From contig LSRX01000753.1 in the NCBI GenBank assembly GCA_001939145.1, positions 295,471-359,470 on the forward strand: a stretch of DNA of 64,000 nucleotides. Reading direction: 5' to 3'. Within the stretch, counting starts at the first letter, position 1. Each line of letters starts with the position of its first letter. Below the pieces are notes generated by a model that did not search any database, was not told the origin of the DNA, and saw only the letters and a program-made list of their open reading frames with translations. Shown in pieces: positions 21,848 through 33,568 of this stretch. The position numbers were made by a program, and so were the translations under genes. This DNA comes from Symbiodinium microadriaticum. Its lineage: Eukaryota; Sar; Dinophyceae; Suessiales; Symbiodiniaceae.

Positions 21848-22080
21848 TGCTTAGACGACCAACATTATTCGGTGCTGTCTGTTGTTCTGCTTAGTCTTAT
21901 GCGCTTTGTCAAGAAACATCCTCAGCAATGTGGAGCTCAAGATTCCTTTAAGCTAATGCAACTGGGACATTGTGCAGGATTGGTTCACAGCATAAACTTG
22001 GGAGGCAAGTTTTCGCTTAGCCGAAGCAAAAGAGCAATCGACATGATGCGATACTAGTGGCCAGGAAGCACGCACAACAA
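21840..22080 (-). repeat. Duplicated 3' flank of membrane-protein copies 2 and 3
   Basis: This block aligns closely with 30170-30415, including ATGCGCTTTGTCAAGAAACA and GAGGCAAGTTTTCGCTTAGC. It shows that copies 2 and 3 arose by duplication of a segment larger than the gene itself. Confidence 0.8.
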
Positions 22081-22114
22081 CATGAAACTCAGCTCGCTTC
22101 CTCTGCACCACATT

Positions 22115-22490
22115 CATTTCGGCAAACAGGCCGTCATGATGGACGGGCCTATAAGATTGTTCTCGGTGTCGGAGTGGGGCTCATCCGAGCTCGTGTGGCC
22201 CTTCGCGTGGGACCGCACTTGTGGTGCCAAGCGGCCACAGCGGCTGCGCAAGCGAGAAAGGCCCCTGCAGTGCATCTCGCGCCAGCAAGGCAAACCACTG
22301 GATCAGTTGACGGAAACGATGTCGTGCTTCTCGCCGTGGTGTCAATGGGTCTGTGCTCATCCTTGGTTGCCTTCTATTTCGACGGTCTTGAAGGGCTGCG
22401 CTTGCGGCTTTGGCAAAGGACACGAATTTGAAAAAGTCAGCGCCGAAGATGATTTCGTGCATCAGTGCCAGCCGAAAGCTCTGGCCACGG
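22115..22490 (-). pseudogene. Membrane protein gene, copy 2 (internal deletion)
   Basis: This copy keeps the 5' leader, the beginning of exon 1 and the cytoplasmic-tail end, but lacks the middle. The sequence jumps near 22240-22320 from the exon 1 region to the tail (CGRLAPQVRSHAKGHTSSDE in the copy 1 tail frame), so most of the ectodomain and the transmembrane helix are gone. The start codon position reads GTGGCC rather than ATGGCT. Its flanks align with copy 3. It cannot make the parent protein. Confidence 0.75.
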
Positions 22491-22499
22491 CTCGGGAAA

Positions 22500-23338
22500 T
22501 GAATTCAGATTCGGGTTGACGGGCTTTCTCGTTCGCATCTGCAAAGAGGACCCTTTATCGAGCTTTCATGGAGGCCTACTGTAGCATCTCCTACATGTCG
22601 CCAAGATTTGCCAGTGTAAAGCAGTAAGTCTCCAACAGTTACACACACCGGCCTTGAAAGACAAGGGCTGGGACACCTGGAACTCTCTTGATTGCAAGCC
22701 GTGTCAAGCTCATCTCTTGTTGATCACGCATCTCGCTGTGGGTTCTTGGATCAGTGCAGGCAGATGGACTCAACCCTGCCATCCGCCATGAATCCCAGCG
22801 GGACCAAGGCTGCTGCAAAGATAAAGAGTATGACAATGAACATCAGCACCACCTGGTGGAGCGGCAGAAGCAACGTCTTTTCCCAACATGTTCTTCTTGT
22901 GCAGCCCAGAGACATTCAGAACAGCCTCGGCCAGAATAGGTGCCCTGAACGGGACTTTTTCGACTGATCTTTGGGCCGGCAGAAATCACCACACGGACAC
23001 CGAAGGCATCCAACCACAAAGTCGCAATTTTTGATACTAGCAGACTAGCAACCACAGGAAAGTACCTAGCAAATTGAACTCGCAAAGCTGGTTCAACGAT
23101 ACCTGAAGAATCAGCTGAAGCAGCGCAGCGCAGCAGAGTCTGGCGACTTGCACATTTGCATTGACAGCCGACGGAGGTCGAAGGAGGACCACATGGTCTT
23201 AACCAGAGACATGACGACAGCAAAAGGTCTAGGGCAACAGAGATGACCTGTGCTTTGTCCCAAGAGCCAAGACTTCAGTGCAAGCTGCAGGAAATTGACC
23301 GGAGAACAAGTGTCCCGAAAGCGCAACAACGAATAACA
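22500..23338. other. Host-like, one probable membrane exon
   Basis: On the minus strand at about 22760-22870 a frame reads LHQVVLMFIVILFIFAAALV, a clear transmembrane helix. Upstream of it (about 22960-23060) is VVASLLVSKIATLWLDAFGV. These may be exons of a membrane protein, but splice sites are not fixed. Confidence 0.3.
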
Positions 23339-23600
23339 TCTCATCCATCCATCCTTGCTTCCATACATCTGCAGATGCTTGCATTCATGCATGCATTCAT
23401 GCATTCATGGGTTTATGGATTCATTAATTCATCCATCCATCCACTCATCCAGTCCATCCACCCAGACATCCATGAATCTATCCGTCCATCATCAACTTCC
23501 TTTCATCCACTTCCATTCATCCACTTCAGTTTACCGACTTCCATTCATCCATGCACGCATGCATTCGTCCATCCACTCATCCATCTCTCAACCCAGCCAC
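23339..23600. repeat. Degenerate (CATC/CATT)n tetranucleotide array
   Basis: About 260 bp of CATC, CATT and CACT tetramers with interruptions. The Ser/His/Ile-rich plus-strand frames here are repeat products. Confidence 0.9.
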
Positions 23601-25109
23601 TCTTGCATCTACAGGATGCCATGCCCATGCTTCCACCGGCTCCGATACCACTGTCATGTCGAGACAAACATGAAGCCAATGCGTTGGAAACTTACAGCAC
23701 CGAGAGGGCTGTCAATTCCGAACACAAGTCGCGGCACCACACACTCAGCGCGATTTGGCTCGAATCCTTCTCCTCAAGTAGTGGCGGGATTCCGGAGCAC
23801 CGCCAAGATGCTTCCCCCATGTACTAGCGACATGAGCACGTGCCAATCGTCACGGCGCCACATGCGCAGCACGATTCGGGCCTCGAAATTTTCTCCGCAA
23901 GCACTGGCGTGATTCGGATGGTATTCAGGAGCACACGCAAAATGCTTTCCCCGTGTACTGACAGGATTCAGAGACGTCACCGATATCTTTCCTCCAGGCA
24001 CGGAGCCACACATGCCGCGCCCGGACAGCTTTCGGGGCAAAAGCAGCACAGAGCAAGAACCAAGCAGTCTCACTCGCTGAGGTGCAATCCCATCTCAGTC
24101 AATAAATACACCCAGCGACTTCCATCAGAAGTGTCCCCTCAAGCCAGGATAGATGAAATTCAATAGAAGAAACACACAGACTGTGGCCTAGGACTGTCGT
24201 GCTTCGGAATATCAGCAGACTTTGCTGGCTGCATCTGGGGACTGCATCTTCTATGCACATGCGTGGCTCAACTTGGCATGACGGATCGCAACAACATGCT
24301 CGTCGACACACGCTGCCTTCAAAACATGTGGATCCGGCCTGAAGTTGAATTTGATTGCAGCATCCTCTTTCTCCAAAGTCACAATATCGGCTTCCCTCAT
24401 AGGGGCCTTGGAAGGTCACACACCCTCTCGTGCAAGCGGCAGTTGCAGAGGGTAGTAAAGACTTGGAGTCCATCCTTTAATGGCGGCTTCCCTGGTCGCA
24501 GCGTTCAGGGTTTTCAGCGGACGACAAAAAACTTGTCTGTTCACGTGGAAGGAGGGCTAGAAAGCTTGTCTGTTCACGTGGAAGCTAGAAAACTTGTCTG
24601 TTCACGTGGAAGGAGGGCTTGGAACAGCCCCAAAACAACGGCTGTTGCCTACAACCATGTAGGCGTTACAAAATGCGTCATTGCCGCGACTGCGCTTCAT
24701 GGATTTGAGGCTTGAGGACTTCACTGCAGACCATGTGTACAAGCCGTACCCCTCTGCCGCGCCTCTGCCATCCTGTCCCGCTTTGCATGGCTCAACTTCT
24801 CAATAGTGGGCCAGCTTGCCGTGAGGGGGGGTCATCGACACAAAGTCCGACGAACTACATGTGGAGACAAAGTCAGCTTGCTGGTTTCGCACTCAGGGTC
24901 TTGCAGTTGCGCTCGCGATCACCTGGAGACTCAGATCATTCGTTCAGAGGAACTGACCAGCTGACGCACGTGCAGCTGAGCGCGATGCGTGAGAGATTTG
25001 TGTGTTGTTGATGGAATACATCACTTGGAAGGGATGGTATTCCAAGACCTGCAAGAAATCCGGGCACAGGACAAATTTGGTGACAGTGGTTTCACTACTG
25101 CGGTCGGGA
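23601..25109. other. No supported gene apart from short tandem repeat
   Basis: Short frames on both strands. The minus-strand frame at 24099-24473 is Cys-rich but has no known spacing pattern. Confidence 0.35.
24530..24620 (+). repeat. Three tandem copies of a CTTGTCTGTTCACGTGGAAG unit
   Basis: The core recurs at about 24532, 24565 and 24593 with spacers such as GAGGGCTAGAAAG. Spacing is 27-33 bp, too few and too irregular for CRISPR. Confidence 0.9.
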
Positions 25110-25496
25110 TCATGGCACCAAATGATACTCCGAGGCTAAGACGTTGTAAAACTGCCTCATGTCCTCAATGACCTTCGACCGGAACAGTTCGCGTGACATC
25201 TTGCGATGAATTGACATAAGCACATGTGAAAACTTTGCCCGGAACCGCCATAGCATCCTCTGGATGTGTCCTTCTGAACCGGCCAAGGGAAGGTGCGAGC
25301 CGCGGGCACCGAGGCGATCGAGGCTCGCACTTTGACGTCCAGTAGAGCTGGCTGGTCCATGTGGCCATGGAGTTATCGTCCCTGCGAGATGCGCCACAGC
25401 CAATGCGTCTTCGACTAGAACTGACCAGGATCCCAGCGGAGGATACTTGAAGAAGTCTAGCAAGGGCAGAACCAACACCAAGCCAATGATCAGCAT
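25110..25496 (-). CDS. Possible exon with N-terminal hydrophobic segment
   Basis: The frame begins MLIIGLVLVLPLLDFFKYPP, a membrane or signal segment, and ends in a helical charged block MLWRFRAKFSHVLMSIHRKM followed by SRELFRSKVIEDMRQFY. The middle (Gly/Ser/Pro-rich) may be intronic. No family is recognised. Confidence 0.3.
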   Translation of the reverse strand: MLIIGLVLVLPLLDFFKYPPLGSWSVLVEDALAVAHLAGTITPWPHGPASSTGRQSASLDRLGARGSHLPLAGSEGHIQRMLWRFRAKFSHVLMSIHRKMSRELFRSKVIEDMRQFYNVLASEYHLVP

Positions 25497-26961
25497 GGCT
25501 ACCTGCGGCGCAACCAGGGCTGCAAGACACGCTCATGTTCACAAGCAACAACTAGAACTGCCTTGAGCGACAGGTCAGCCATCAACTCCTGGCAAGCAAC
25601 GAGAATCAACAAGAGCGACGAAGAACTTCCGCTGGGAAAACGGCCAGCGATATTTCTTTGGCTGGACCTGGCGGTGCTGAGTGGTGATCAGCTGAAGCTG
25701 GCTGCATCACGGCCATCACGACCACTCCTGCCTTGACGGCTCCTCGCCATTTCGAGCTGCTTGCGCGACCCAGGGAGGAAGCGGAGCAGCTTCGTAAGCC
25801 TGCCATAATGTAGGTCCCCTGCTCATCACTCTGCACTCTTCCGGAAAGAACACTGCCTTGACAGGCGCACAGCGCGTGCGCTCAGCTTTGCAAACTTCGT
25901 GACGCGAGCCAGCCCGGAACCCTGCAGCAGGCACGTTCCAACGAGCCTTAGGGGACTTCGCCTTGCATTCGCGTTGCATTGCCTTGCACTAAACACTTTT
26001 GCTGGAAATCCAACAGCCTCAAAAAGACCAACGAAGTTGTCTGCCACCAAGGAGAAATCCAACGGAACAGACAGCATGCTGATGATGTCAGTGCAGAAAG
26101 TGTACCTCGGCCATCACTATTCGCTCAACTCATTCACAAAAACTCTCTCTTTGCCTGAACCCTGCACTTAAGCCTTCTGTTCACCGAGGGCCGCACGAGC
26201 CGATGTAGGTGTTTGGAAACGCAATCACATGCGCTCCGAATTCAATTGCCTCGCTCTCTGCTCTCTTTAAGGACCAGTGTCAACCGAACCGCGATCGTCA
26301 ATCAATGCATAAGCCACCGACAAAAGTCAAGAAAATCAAGACAAGGGCAACGTCCAGGGCCGTCCTGCCTTGCATTGCCTTAGGTTGAAGCGCAACAAGC
26401 AGCCTGAAATGCTTCATTTGGTGTTTGCTTTGGCGGTCTTCCTCAATGCGTCGAGGGGGCTAAAATTACCCAGAAATCAGGCAGGAAGAGGGCGAGGACC
26501 AGGTTTGTAGTCAACACGGCCTTCTGGAACTTGTTTCATCAAAATCGGGAGTGGCAGAAACCCACCTGAAAAACGGGGTTGTCCAGCAGCAGTTTGACCT
26601 GCTGGAAGACCCGCAGAGCTGAAGCAGGGCAACAGGCGCAGCACGATGCAGCATGCCTGAAGACGCACTAGCTGTGCAGTCGGTGTCGGCTCCGAGGGTG
26701 GTCGATCAAGCGAAAGGGGGAGCACGATGTTCACGTTGCTCTCCTAAGGTTTACGGGGTTTACGGAGTCTACGGGCCCTTGTGCACGCCAGCGCAACGAG
26801 GACCCACCATGCAGATCCACGCAGGACAAACCAAGGCCAAGGCCTGAACTTCGGACTTGCAGTGCCCCGAAGCCAGCCACTGCAGCACGTGACAAGATTG
26901 CGAGAGCTCTAATGATGCACCATCGGATCTAGCTTCTTCTGCTTTCTAGTGAATTCAGCTT
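25497..26961. other. No supported gene; two hydrophobic minus-strand segments
   Basis: Minus-strand hydrophobic pieces near 25700 (AVKAGVVVMAVMQPASA) and 26320 (ALDVALVLIFLTFVGGLC) are exon-like. Nothing else is supported. Confidence 0.3.
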
Positions 26962-27951
26962 TCAGCGCTTTTTGGCCACATGGCGGGTTGCATTGGCAGC
27001 AACATTTTCAATTTGTGGCGAAGGCAGCAAGACCGCCCGGTACACACGGGAAGCTGAAGCCTGCCAGGTTGCAGCGAATTCTGGAGCACAAACCGCTGAA
27101 GGCTCCATCCACCTCAGCTGTCTCAGCGAGGACACCGTTCTCACCAGCTGCCACCAAGTCCGCAGGACACTGCCTTTGAGGCCCTGAGCTGCTTTGGCTG
27201 CCCGGGCATGGGCACTGGTCTGGGCGGTCTTTGCGGTCTGGGCGGTCCGGGGTCTGGGAATCTTCAAGGTCCAGGCTCTGAAGGCACGAACCAAGATTGT
27301 GGCGCTGGATGCACCCCAGCTCTGGCTACAGGCAATGGCCCGTCCCAGGCGCTCCAAGCCGTCGGATCTCAACCTCGCTCTTTCAGTGATGGTAGCTGAC
27401 GCCGCCACCGTTCGTATTCGCCACCTTGCGAACACCGTCCGAACCACCCCCTCCATGGACGGCAGACCGTTTAACTCAGAGCGTCTCCGCAAGTCCAGCA
27501 GCGCTCCCAGCGCTCGGGCGCGCTCCTCGCGGCCACGTCCGTCACGGCCGTCTTGTACCGGTGCCAGGGGCAAGGAGGAGTCGAAGCAGCTCCGGAGATC
27601 CCGCATTTCTTCTGCGCTTTCCGCCAGCTGCCAACGCAAGTCCGAAACTGCCTCCTGCAACTCCAAGTTATCCCTGGAATTCTGATCCTCGCGCGCTGAG
27701 AGCTCCTGCAGCTCGAGCATCCGAGCATGGAGTTGCTCCTTCAAGTCCTCGATCACGGCATCGGTCTCGGCTCTCTCAGAGGCCATGGCAGCTTTCTGGC
27801 GCTCCATGCGCAGGCGAGCATCCTGGAGTTCGGACCAGAGCTCCCCTGGGCCCGGGCCCAGCAAAGGGCCCACGGTGCTCCGTAGCTCCAAAGGGTTTGG
27901 GTAAGAAGGCGCCGGCGCCGTGAGCTGTTTCGCCTCCCAGGCTTGAGGCAT
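26962..27951 (-). CDS. Coiled-coil protein exon with W-motif repeats
   Basis: This 329-codon open frame has good coding character. Residues about 38-118 form a coiled coil (ELWSELQDARLRMERQKAAM through QLAESAEEMRDL). Three spaced hydrophobic-Trp motifs follow: VVRTVFARWRIRT near residue 170, LVRAFRAWTLKI near 215 and VLRTWWQLVRT near 258. Such spaced F/L..W motifs resemble centrin-binding (Sfi1-type) repeats, which would suggest a basal-body or cytoskeletal protein, but three motifs are weak evidence. The Thr/Ala-rich linker at about 220-245 is repetitive. The real gene may extend by splicing on either side. Confidence 0.55.
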   Translation of the reverse strand: MPQAWEAKQLTAPAPSYPNPLELRSTVGPLLGPGPGELWSELQDARLRMERQKAAMASERAETDAVIEDLKEQLHARMLELQELSAREDQNSRDNLELQEAVSDLRWQLAESAEEMRDLRSCFDSSLPLAPVQDGRDGRGREERARALGALLDLRRRSELNGLPSMEGVVRTVFARWRIRTVAASATITERARLRSDGLERLGRAIACSQSWGASSATILVRAFRAWTLKIPRPRTAQTAKTAQTSAHARAAKAAQGLKGSVLRTWWQLVRTVSSLRQLRWMEPSAVCAPEFAATWQASASRVYRAVLLPSPQIENVAANATRHVAKKR

Positions 27952-30169
27952 CCGTCGCGGCGACTGGAGGAGGGCCTCAACATCCTCGCGGGCTCAGCTT
28001 GCACCTGTTTGTTCTCGTTTGATGTGAAGACCACTATTTGCTGTTCGTATTGCTATTCATGTTATGTCTTCGCTTAACATGCCTACCCAGAGCTCTATGC
28101 CCGTGACCCGCAAGAAGGACATGCAAGGACTGCGGAACACGAGCGTTCGGTCATTCACTGAAACCAACTCCTGAATGTCCCCCGCAGACAGAAGCGACGC
28201 GACTGCGCGCGCAGCTACCGAACAGGCCATCCAGCCGAGACCGCGGAGGGTAGCAGAAAGCGGCAGAAGCCATGGGCCAAGGATGCCGGAGCAGGCAGTG
28301 CACTGCCGGTGCTGTCATGATCCTGGAGCTGTCATGAAGCTTTTCCTTAACCTTGTTATGGCTGAAGTTTGGACCAACATCTGCTTCATGCGTTGTCCCA
28401 AGGTCCCGTGCTTGTCTCTCATAGTCCGCATCCAGCGAGCCAGCTTCCAAAGCGAGCCGCAGCGACCGCGGCTGAGATCGCAAACAAGGAAACTCACATG
28501 CAGTCCTGCCTGAGACTGCTCACGGGCTCTGACGGTAGGCCACCTGCGGTCGCCGCTGAACCTCAAAATCTATGTCATCATTGATTCTGGATGTGTGCCC
28601 GCTGCATAGCCGTTCATACCTTGCTTTACACAAAGGCCGAAAGCAGCAAAGCGGCGGTTTCGACTTCAGATGCTGGCTTCGCGACCTGAGATGTTGTGAT
28701 GACTGCAAAAAGCCCACAAAACTATCCCAAACACAGGGTCTGAACTTATGTCGGTTGCTACACAAGTGAGTAAACTGGCCGGCAAGCATTGCAGCTGCTC
28801 AGGCTTGCACCTCTCGAGCTCAGCAATGTAGCGTTGCAAGCAGTCCTTCACGGCCTGGTGACGCAAGCTCGCAGACTCCTCCGGTGCCCACGTCCGGCAC
28901 AGGCACCTCGTCTCCCCGCTCCTCTGCCAACTCCATGCAAGTCCGGCCATCCTCACCGGGATTTATTCAGCGAGCAGAGAATGGATGCCAATGGCCCCAT
29001 GGCCAAAAGCAACACACTCTGTCCGAATCTTGCACGAAGGGGTTTGCTCCCCCACGGATCAGCTCCTGCTGACATCTAAACTTGCCGTCGGCCCTCTGAG
29101 CAGCAAAGCTCTCGACAATACCCAGCCTTGACGACTCTCAACGGCTTCTCGGAAACGGCATAGATGAGACCATCTGACCTAGTGGGACCAGTGGATACAA
29201 CATCAACACACGCATCTCCACCCTCAAATCAGCGATGTGTTGTTGAATGCTGTTCCAGTTTGTTCATCCGGTTCTATCACCTTGGGGCCCCAAACCAGCA
29301 TTCTCTCCGTACAAGGAGCCTCTGATTAACCCCACCGTGTGACTCTTTCGACATGAGGAACCCAGGCACAAGCCAAGCTTCTGCAAAAAAACGAGCTCCC
29401 AGCACAGCACCCAGCGCCAAAAGCTGCGTAACCTCTGCTGGGGCAGAGTGCAACTGAAAACACAAATCAGTTTAACATGTTGCCAGAACATCTGCAGTGA
29501 ATCCAGAGTCGTGCAAGTGAATCTAAAGTCGTGCAGGTGAACACTGACCCAGCGAAATTTGGGGGTGCTTGGGCAGGCTCGCATTTGGGAGGCTCTACTG
29601 GCTCTTGCTCACTGGCATGGTTGATATCTGGTCATAGACAGTAGCTGACTTTTCAGAGCTAGGATCCAATGGTTTCTATGACCGAAGCTTTGTACGTCTC
29701 GCTGCTACTCTTTACCTGCTATCCGGGGTCCTGAACCATAAAGCCTGTGTGGCCCCACGAGCAGAAGACCTCAAAATCCAAAAAGCGAAAGTCGAGGCTC
29801 AAAGGTTAATCACCTCGTGTTGCCACAGGTCGAAAATGCTGTTTAGGGCTCAAGGTGTCCCAAGGTTCAAGGATGGGGACAGTTGCTGCAGATGCTTGTC
29901 TCAGCTGTTGACTTCCTCGCCTTGAGGTCAAGGATTCACATTTAGAGGGCTTACGGTAAAGATCATTTTGGTGTTTGTTAAACGTTGGCAAATCAGTTGC
30001 TCTGGTTTTGTGTACATACTGGCTTTGCATCGCCTCCTGCAAGCGGTCTCTGGGGCTCTGTGAAAATTCGTGCGACTGGAGCTTTGTGCCGACCAACACA
30101 CTTCCGTGCTCCCACATCCCCGATACCTAATTGAAATCAAGTTGGAAGTCTTTCTGCCTGCAAGGCTCA
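27952..30169. other. No supported gene
   Basis: Short frames only. Minus-strand hydrophobic pieces near 28700 (VFGIVLWAFC) and 29340-29440 (VTQLLALGAVLGARFFAEAW) could be membrane exons. Confidence 0.3.
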
Positions 30170-30415
30170 GACCATTCCTTGCTTAGACAACCAAGATAAT
30201 TCGGTGCTGTCTGTTGTTTTGCTTATTCTTATGCGCTTTGTCAAGAAACATCCTCAGCGATAAGGTGCTCAAGAACCCTTTAAGCTAATGCAACTGGAAC
30301 ATTGTGCAGGATTGGTTCACTGCATGAAACTTGGGAGGCAAGTTTTCGCTTAGCCGAAGCAAAAGAGCAATCGACATGATGCGATACTAGTGGCCAGGAA
30401 GCACACCCAACAACA
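30170..30415 (-). repeat. Duplicated 3' flank of membrane-protein copy 3
   Basis: Close match to 21840-22080, same orientation relative to the gene. Confidence 0.8.
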
Positions 30416-30447
30416 TGAAACTCACCTCGCTTCCTCTGCACCCACAT

Positions 30448-31508
30448 TCATTTCGGCAAACTGGCCGTCATGATGGACAGGCCCATAAGATTGTTCTCGG
30501 TGTCGGAGTGGGGCTCATCCGAGCTCGCGTGGCCCTTTGCGTGGGACCGCACTTGTGGTGCCAAGCGGCCACAGCGGCTGGAAAAGTATCCGAAAAAGCC
30601 GCAAACAAACACTCTGGCGACCAGCAAGCAAAGCAGCAACTACCATTGTGAAGAACCGGAAAATCGTTCCAAGCACCAGGGGCCGCATGGGCTCTCCTTT
30701 GCCCGGAGGCTTGTGCCTTAAAAGTCCACGGGGCTCGAGCAGATTTCGGCATAAGCCGCTCTCCATCTCCTGCACGATTTCTGTGCGGAGGTCCATTTTG
30801 TTGGACAAGATGTCGGTGATGGCTACATTGAGCGCATCGTGGTCGCTCGTGGCGTTCAGGACCTCTGGGTCGAGCCCTTACCGAAGTGGCAACCTCCGAC
30901 CCGAAGCCCTCGACGGGGAAGTTCAGCAACATGAAGCCGCCGAACGATCGGGCCCTCACGTTGCCCGCCTCCTTGTATCCGAAGCTGGATAACCGGAGGT
31001 CGTACTGGCACTCCACCTCCACCGAGAGGTCTTCTACGGCGATGAAAGATGCCCACGTCGGGAAAAAAAGGCACATGCCCACTCACGGCCCGGCCTGTTT
31101 ACGTTCTCCGTAGATTCTACGGAGACCGTAAACAGGCCACCGTGGGTGGACATGTGCGATTTTTCCTGACGTGGGCATCTTCATCTTGATGTCCAAGAGG
31201 TGCCCCCGATTGAACCCAGCCGTTCTGCATCGGCTTCAGCATGATCTGCTCCGTCAACTTGTTGTCTTCACAGGAGCTCTTGCACCAGACGTGCACCACT
31301 CACCGTGGTGTCAATGGAGGCGGCCGGTGCTCTTCCCTGATTGCCTTCTATTTCGAAGATCTTGAAGGCCGCGCTTGCGGCTTTTGATGGCTTTGGCAAA
31401 CTGCGTCCTGAAAAAGGACTGGACGTCCGTGCCGACGATGAGGCCGCGCAGGTTTCGCATGTCAGCCCCAGCAAGGAACGAAAGCGGTAGCCACAACAAA
31501 GCAGCCAT
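30448..31508 (-). pseudogene. Membrane protein gene, copy 3 (intronless, frameshifted)
   Basis: Starting at the ATG at 31506-31508, the signal peptide and start of the ectodomain match copy 1. Homology then moves between frames: GARLVQELL ends in a stop, NKLTEQIMLKPMQNGWVQSG continues elsewhere, then VEVECQYDLRLSSFGYKE, then MDLRTEIVQEMESGLCRNLLEP with the helix PLVLGTIFRFFTMVVAALL, and a tail in a third frame. A 134-bp inverted repeat (31047-31180) interrupts the ectodomain. The 349-bp intron of copy 1 is exactly absent. A single-base deletion lies next to the former intron site (GGGCTCG versus GGGCCTCG). Not functional as it stands. Confidence 0.75.
31047..31180. repeat. Imperfect 67-bp-arm inverted repeat inside copy 3
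   Basis: AGATGCCCACGTCGGG at 31047 is mirrored by the reverse complement ending at 31180. The centre (31092-31138) is a stronger palindrome with arms GGCCTGTTTACG...CCGTAGA. Copy 1 has only one arm equivalent, so the other arm was created by inverted duplication. Confidence 0.85.
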
Positions 31509-31729
31509 GGCTCGGGAACTGAATTCAGAGTCGGGTTGAGGGACTCTCTCGGTCGCATCTGCAAGATGGATCCTTTGCCGAGCTTTCATGAAGGCCATCT
31601 CCAACATGTTCCCAAGATTTGCCAAGGGCAACGCAGTGAATTGAACATGCACCGGCTGCAAGATGAGTTTTGAGGTCATGCATATGAAACCGTCGGCCAG
31701 AAGGCGTCACGAGATTTGGAAAGGATCCT

Positions 31730-32083
31730 TTGAGTGTGATCCTTCGGCTTAGAGAGAGTGGGGGCCCGGCGCCGATGTTTCACAGACCCGGTGAAATGGA
31801 CACGAAAACCTTCTACTTTTGGCACATTCTGAGGCGTGTCGAAAGGCCGTCTCTGAGGGCCTGCAAGGGCCTTGCATGTGCGCTGCACATGCGTATCCCT
31901 CCACTGCAGGAAAGGCGCTGCTGCGCCGTTCTCCTGCAGGACCGCCTCACGTCAGCGATCCGAAAAGTGCTCGGAAGTCTCCGTGGGAACGGCCTCCGCG
32001 ATCGGCGACAGGCTTCCACCTTTGTCAAGATCGCCCCCGTGCTCTTCCAGTATTTCGATGATCTGGGCCTCAGCGGCTACTAG
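31730..32083 (+). CDS. Possible plus-strand exon, hypothetical
   Basis: From the internal ATG at about 31797 the frame reads MDTKTFYFWHILRRVERPSL, then a charged region LLQDRLTSAIRKVLGSLRG and ends IAPVLFQYFDDLGLSGY. Composition is protein-like but no family is recognised. Confidence 0.2.
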   Translation: MSVILRLRESGGPAPMFHRPGEMDTKTFYFWHILRRVERPSLRACKGLACALHMRIPPLQERRCCAVLLQDRLTSAIRKVLGSLRGNGLRDRRQASTFVKIAPVLFQYFDDLGLSGY

Positions 32084-33568
32084 TAGCGACTACCATCAAC
32101 CACTTCCAGCTGCTATGCTCCAGTCTGGGACCTGGACACTCTTTTCTTCTTCATCATGCGGTCCTTCCTTGCGCAGCACTCGCACACGTCAAGAATTCCT
32201 GCAGTTCGCAACATGCACCTTGCCCTGCAGGGAGACGGCCTGAACAAGTGAGCAACAATCCCCCAGAGAGCCACGTTGCGCCCGGCACAAGGCTCTCCGA
32301 CACAAGGCGCTGGCATAGCGAAGAGCTGTCTTGCCATGATCATCCACCTTTAGTAGTTCCCGGATTCAGAACTGCAACGATGAATCTTCCTGCTTTCGTA
32401 TCGTCTGGGCATTCAACAGCATCTGGATCTGCTTCAGTGTCCAACAATACCTGGCCCACAGCCGGGAGCGCTTGAAGATTTTACAAAATGACCCGAAGGC
32501 CTCCACCAGGGGTGCATTCTTGTGAAAGCAGGCGAACATCAGCCTGGCCGGAAGCTGATGCTATGTAGCGATTTTCAAACTCCAACGACACATCAACATC
32601 ACCCATCAACATCACCGTATCAGAGGCCTTGCCCTCCTCTTTTTCCTCCTCGTCCTCCCTTCCTCCTCCTCGATGATCTTCATCATGATGATGGGTTTGA
32701 GCGGGAAATTATCAAGAAACTGCCTATCACATCAATCAGTTTGTGTCAGATAGCATCATCACGTCTCAAAGACAATTCAGTGTCAGAAAGAACAATACTA
32801 ATTACCGTGGCATCAGTAGTCGCAATGAAAAAGCCAGGATGAATGACCCAATATGTACTGGCTTTATTAAGCAAGCATCCAACGAAGAAACTAAGCGCTC
32901 CAGCACAGAGTTCAGTGGCGTTAAACTTGCTAAATTGGCGAAATACCGAAATACCGTAGCGAGCTAACTGAAAGACTGCTTGATACGGCAATCACAAGCT
33001 AACCCTGAATTTACAACACACGTGTTCGAAGCCAAGAGACATGTCACAATGTAAAAGTAGTGCGGGGACGAAGTAAACCCTTAGACCGAGGACAGTAGGG
33101 AGCTATGCTCTAAACCCCAAAACACATTGGGTGGGAACCCCAAAACCCGACAATGGATGAGAAATGTGCATGCAGAACAGTTGCATTCCACTAGGTACGG
33201 ATGCGGAGGAACTTGACGCTGATACTTCATCTTGCGCTCCAGGCATGCCTATGAGCCCGTGGACGAGTTCAATCCAGGTCGGGAGAGCGGCGTGGAACCC
33301 AGAGTGCTGCGTGCATTGGGGTTAGCCTGCACGCAATCACGGCCCTCAACGACATGTAACACGCATTTCCGGTCAAAGAAGAGCTGCAGAAAGAGCTGTG
33401 CATGGCGGAGCCTTTCCATAGATGAGCTCGTAGACGATTCCTGGCCCTGTCATGTCTCCAAAGCTTGAGAAGCTCAACCACGAACGAGGGATCCCGACCG
33501 TTCGGCAATGAGCGTCTTGCTGAGATCACCTCTCTCGGAGCAGAAGAACCAGCTCTTCCCCGTCACAC
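32084..33568. other. No supported gene
   Basis: Short frames only. A telomere-like scrap (CTCTAAACCCCAAAACAC) is at 33110. Confidence 0.35.

Noticed and set aside
24530..24620. CRISPR-like short direct repeats
   Set aside because: Only three units with irregular, non-unique spacers in a eukaryotic context, no cas genes; also applies to the 54.5 kb repeats.
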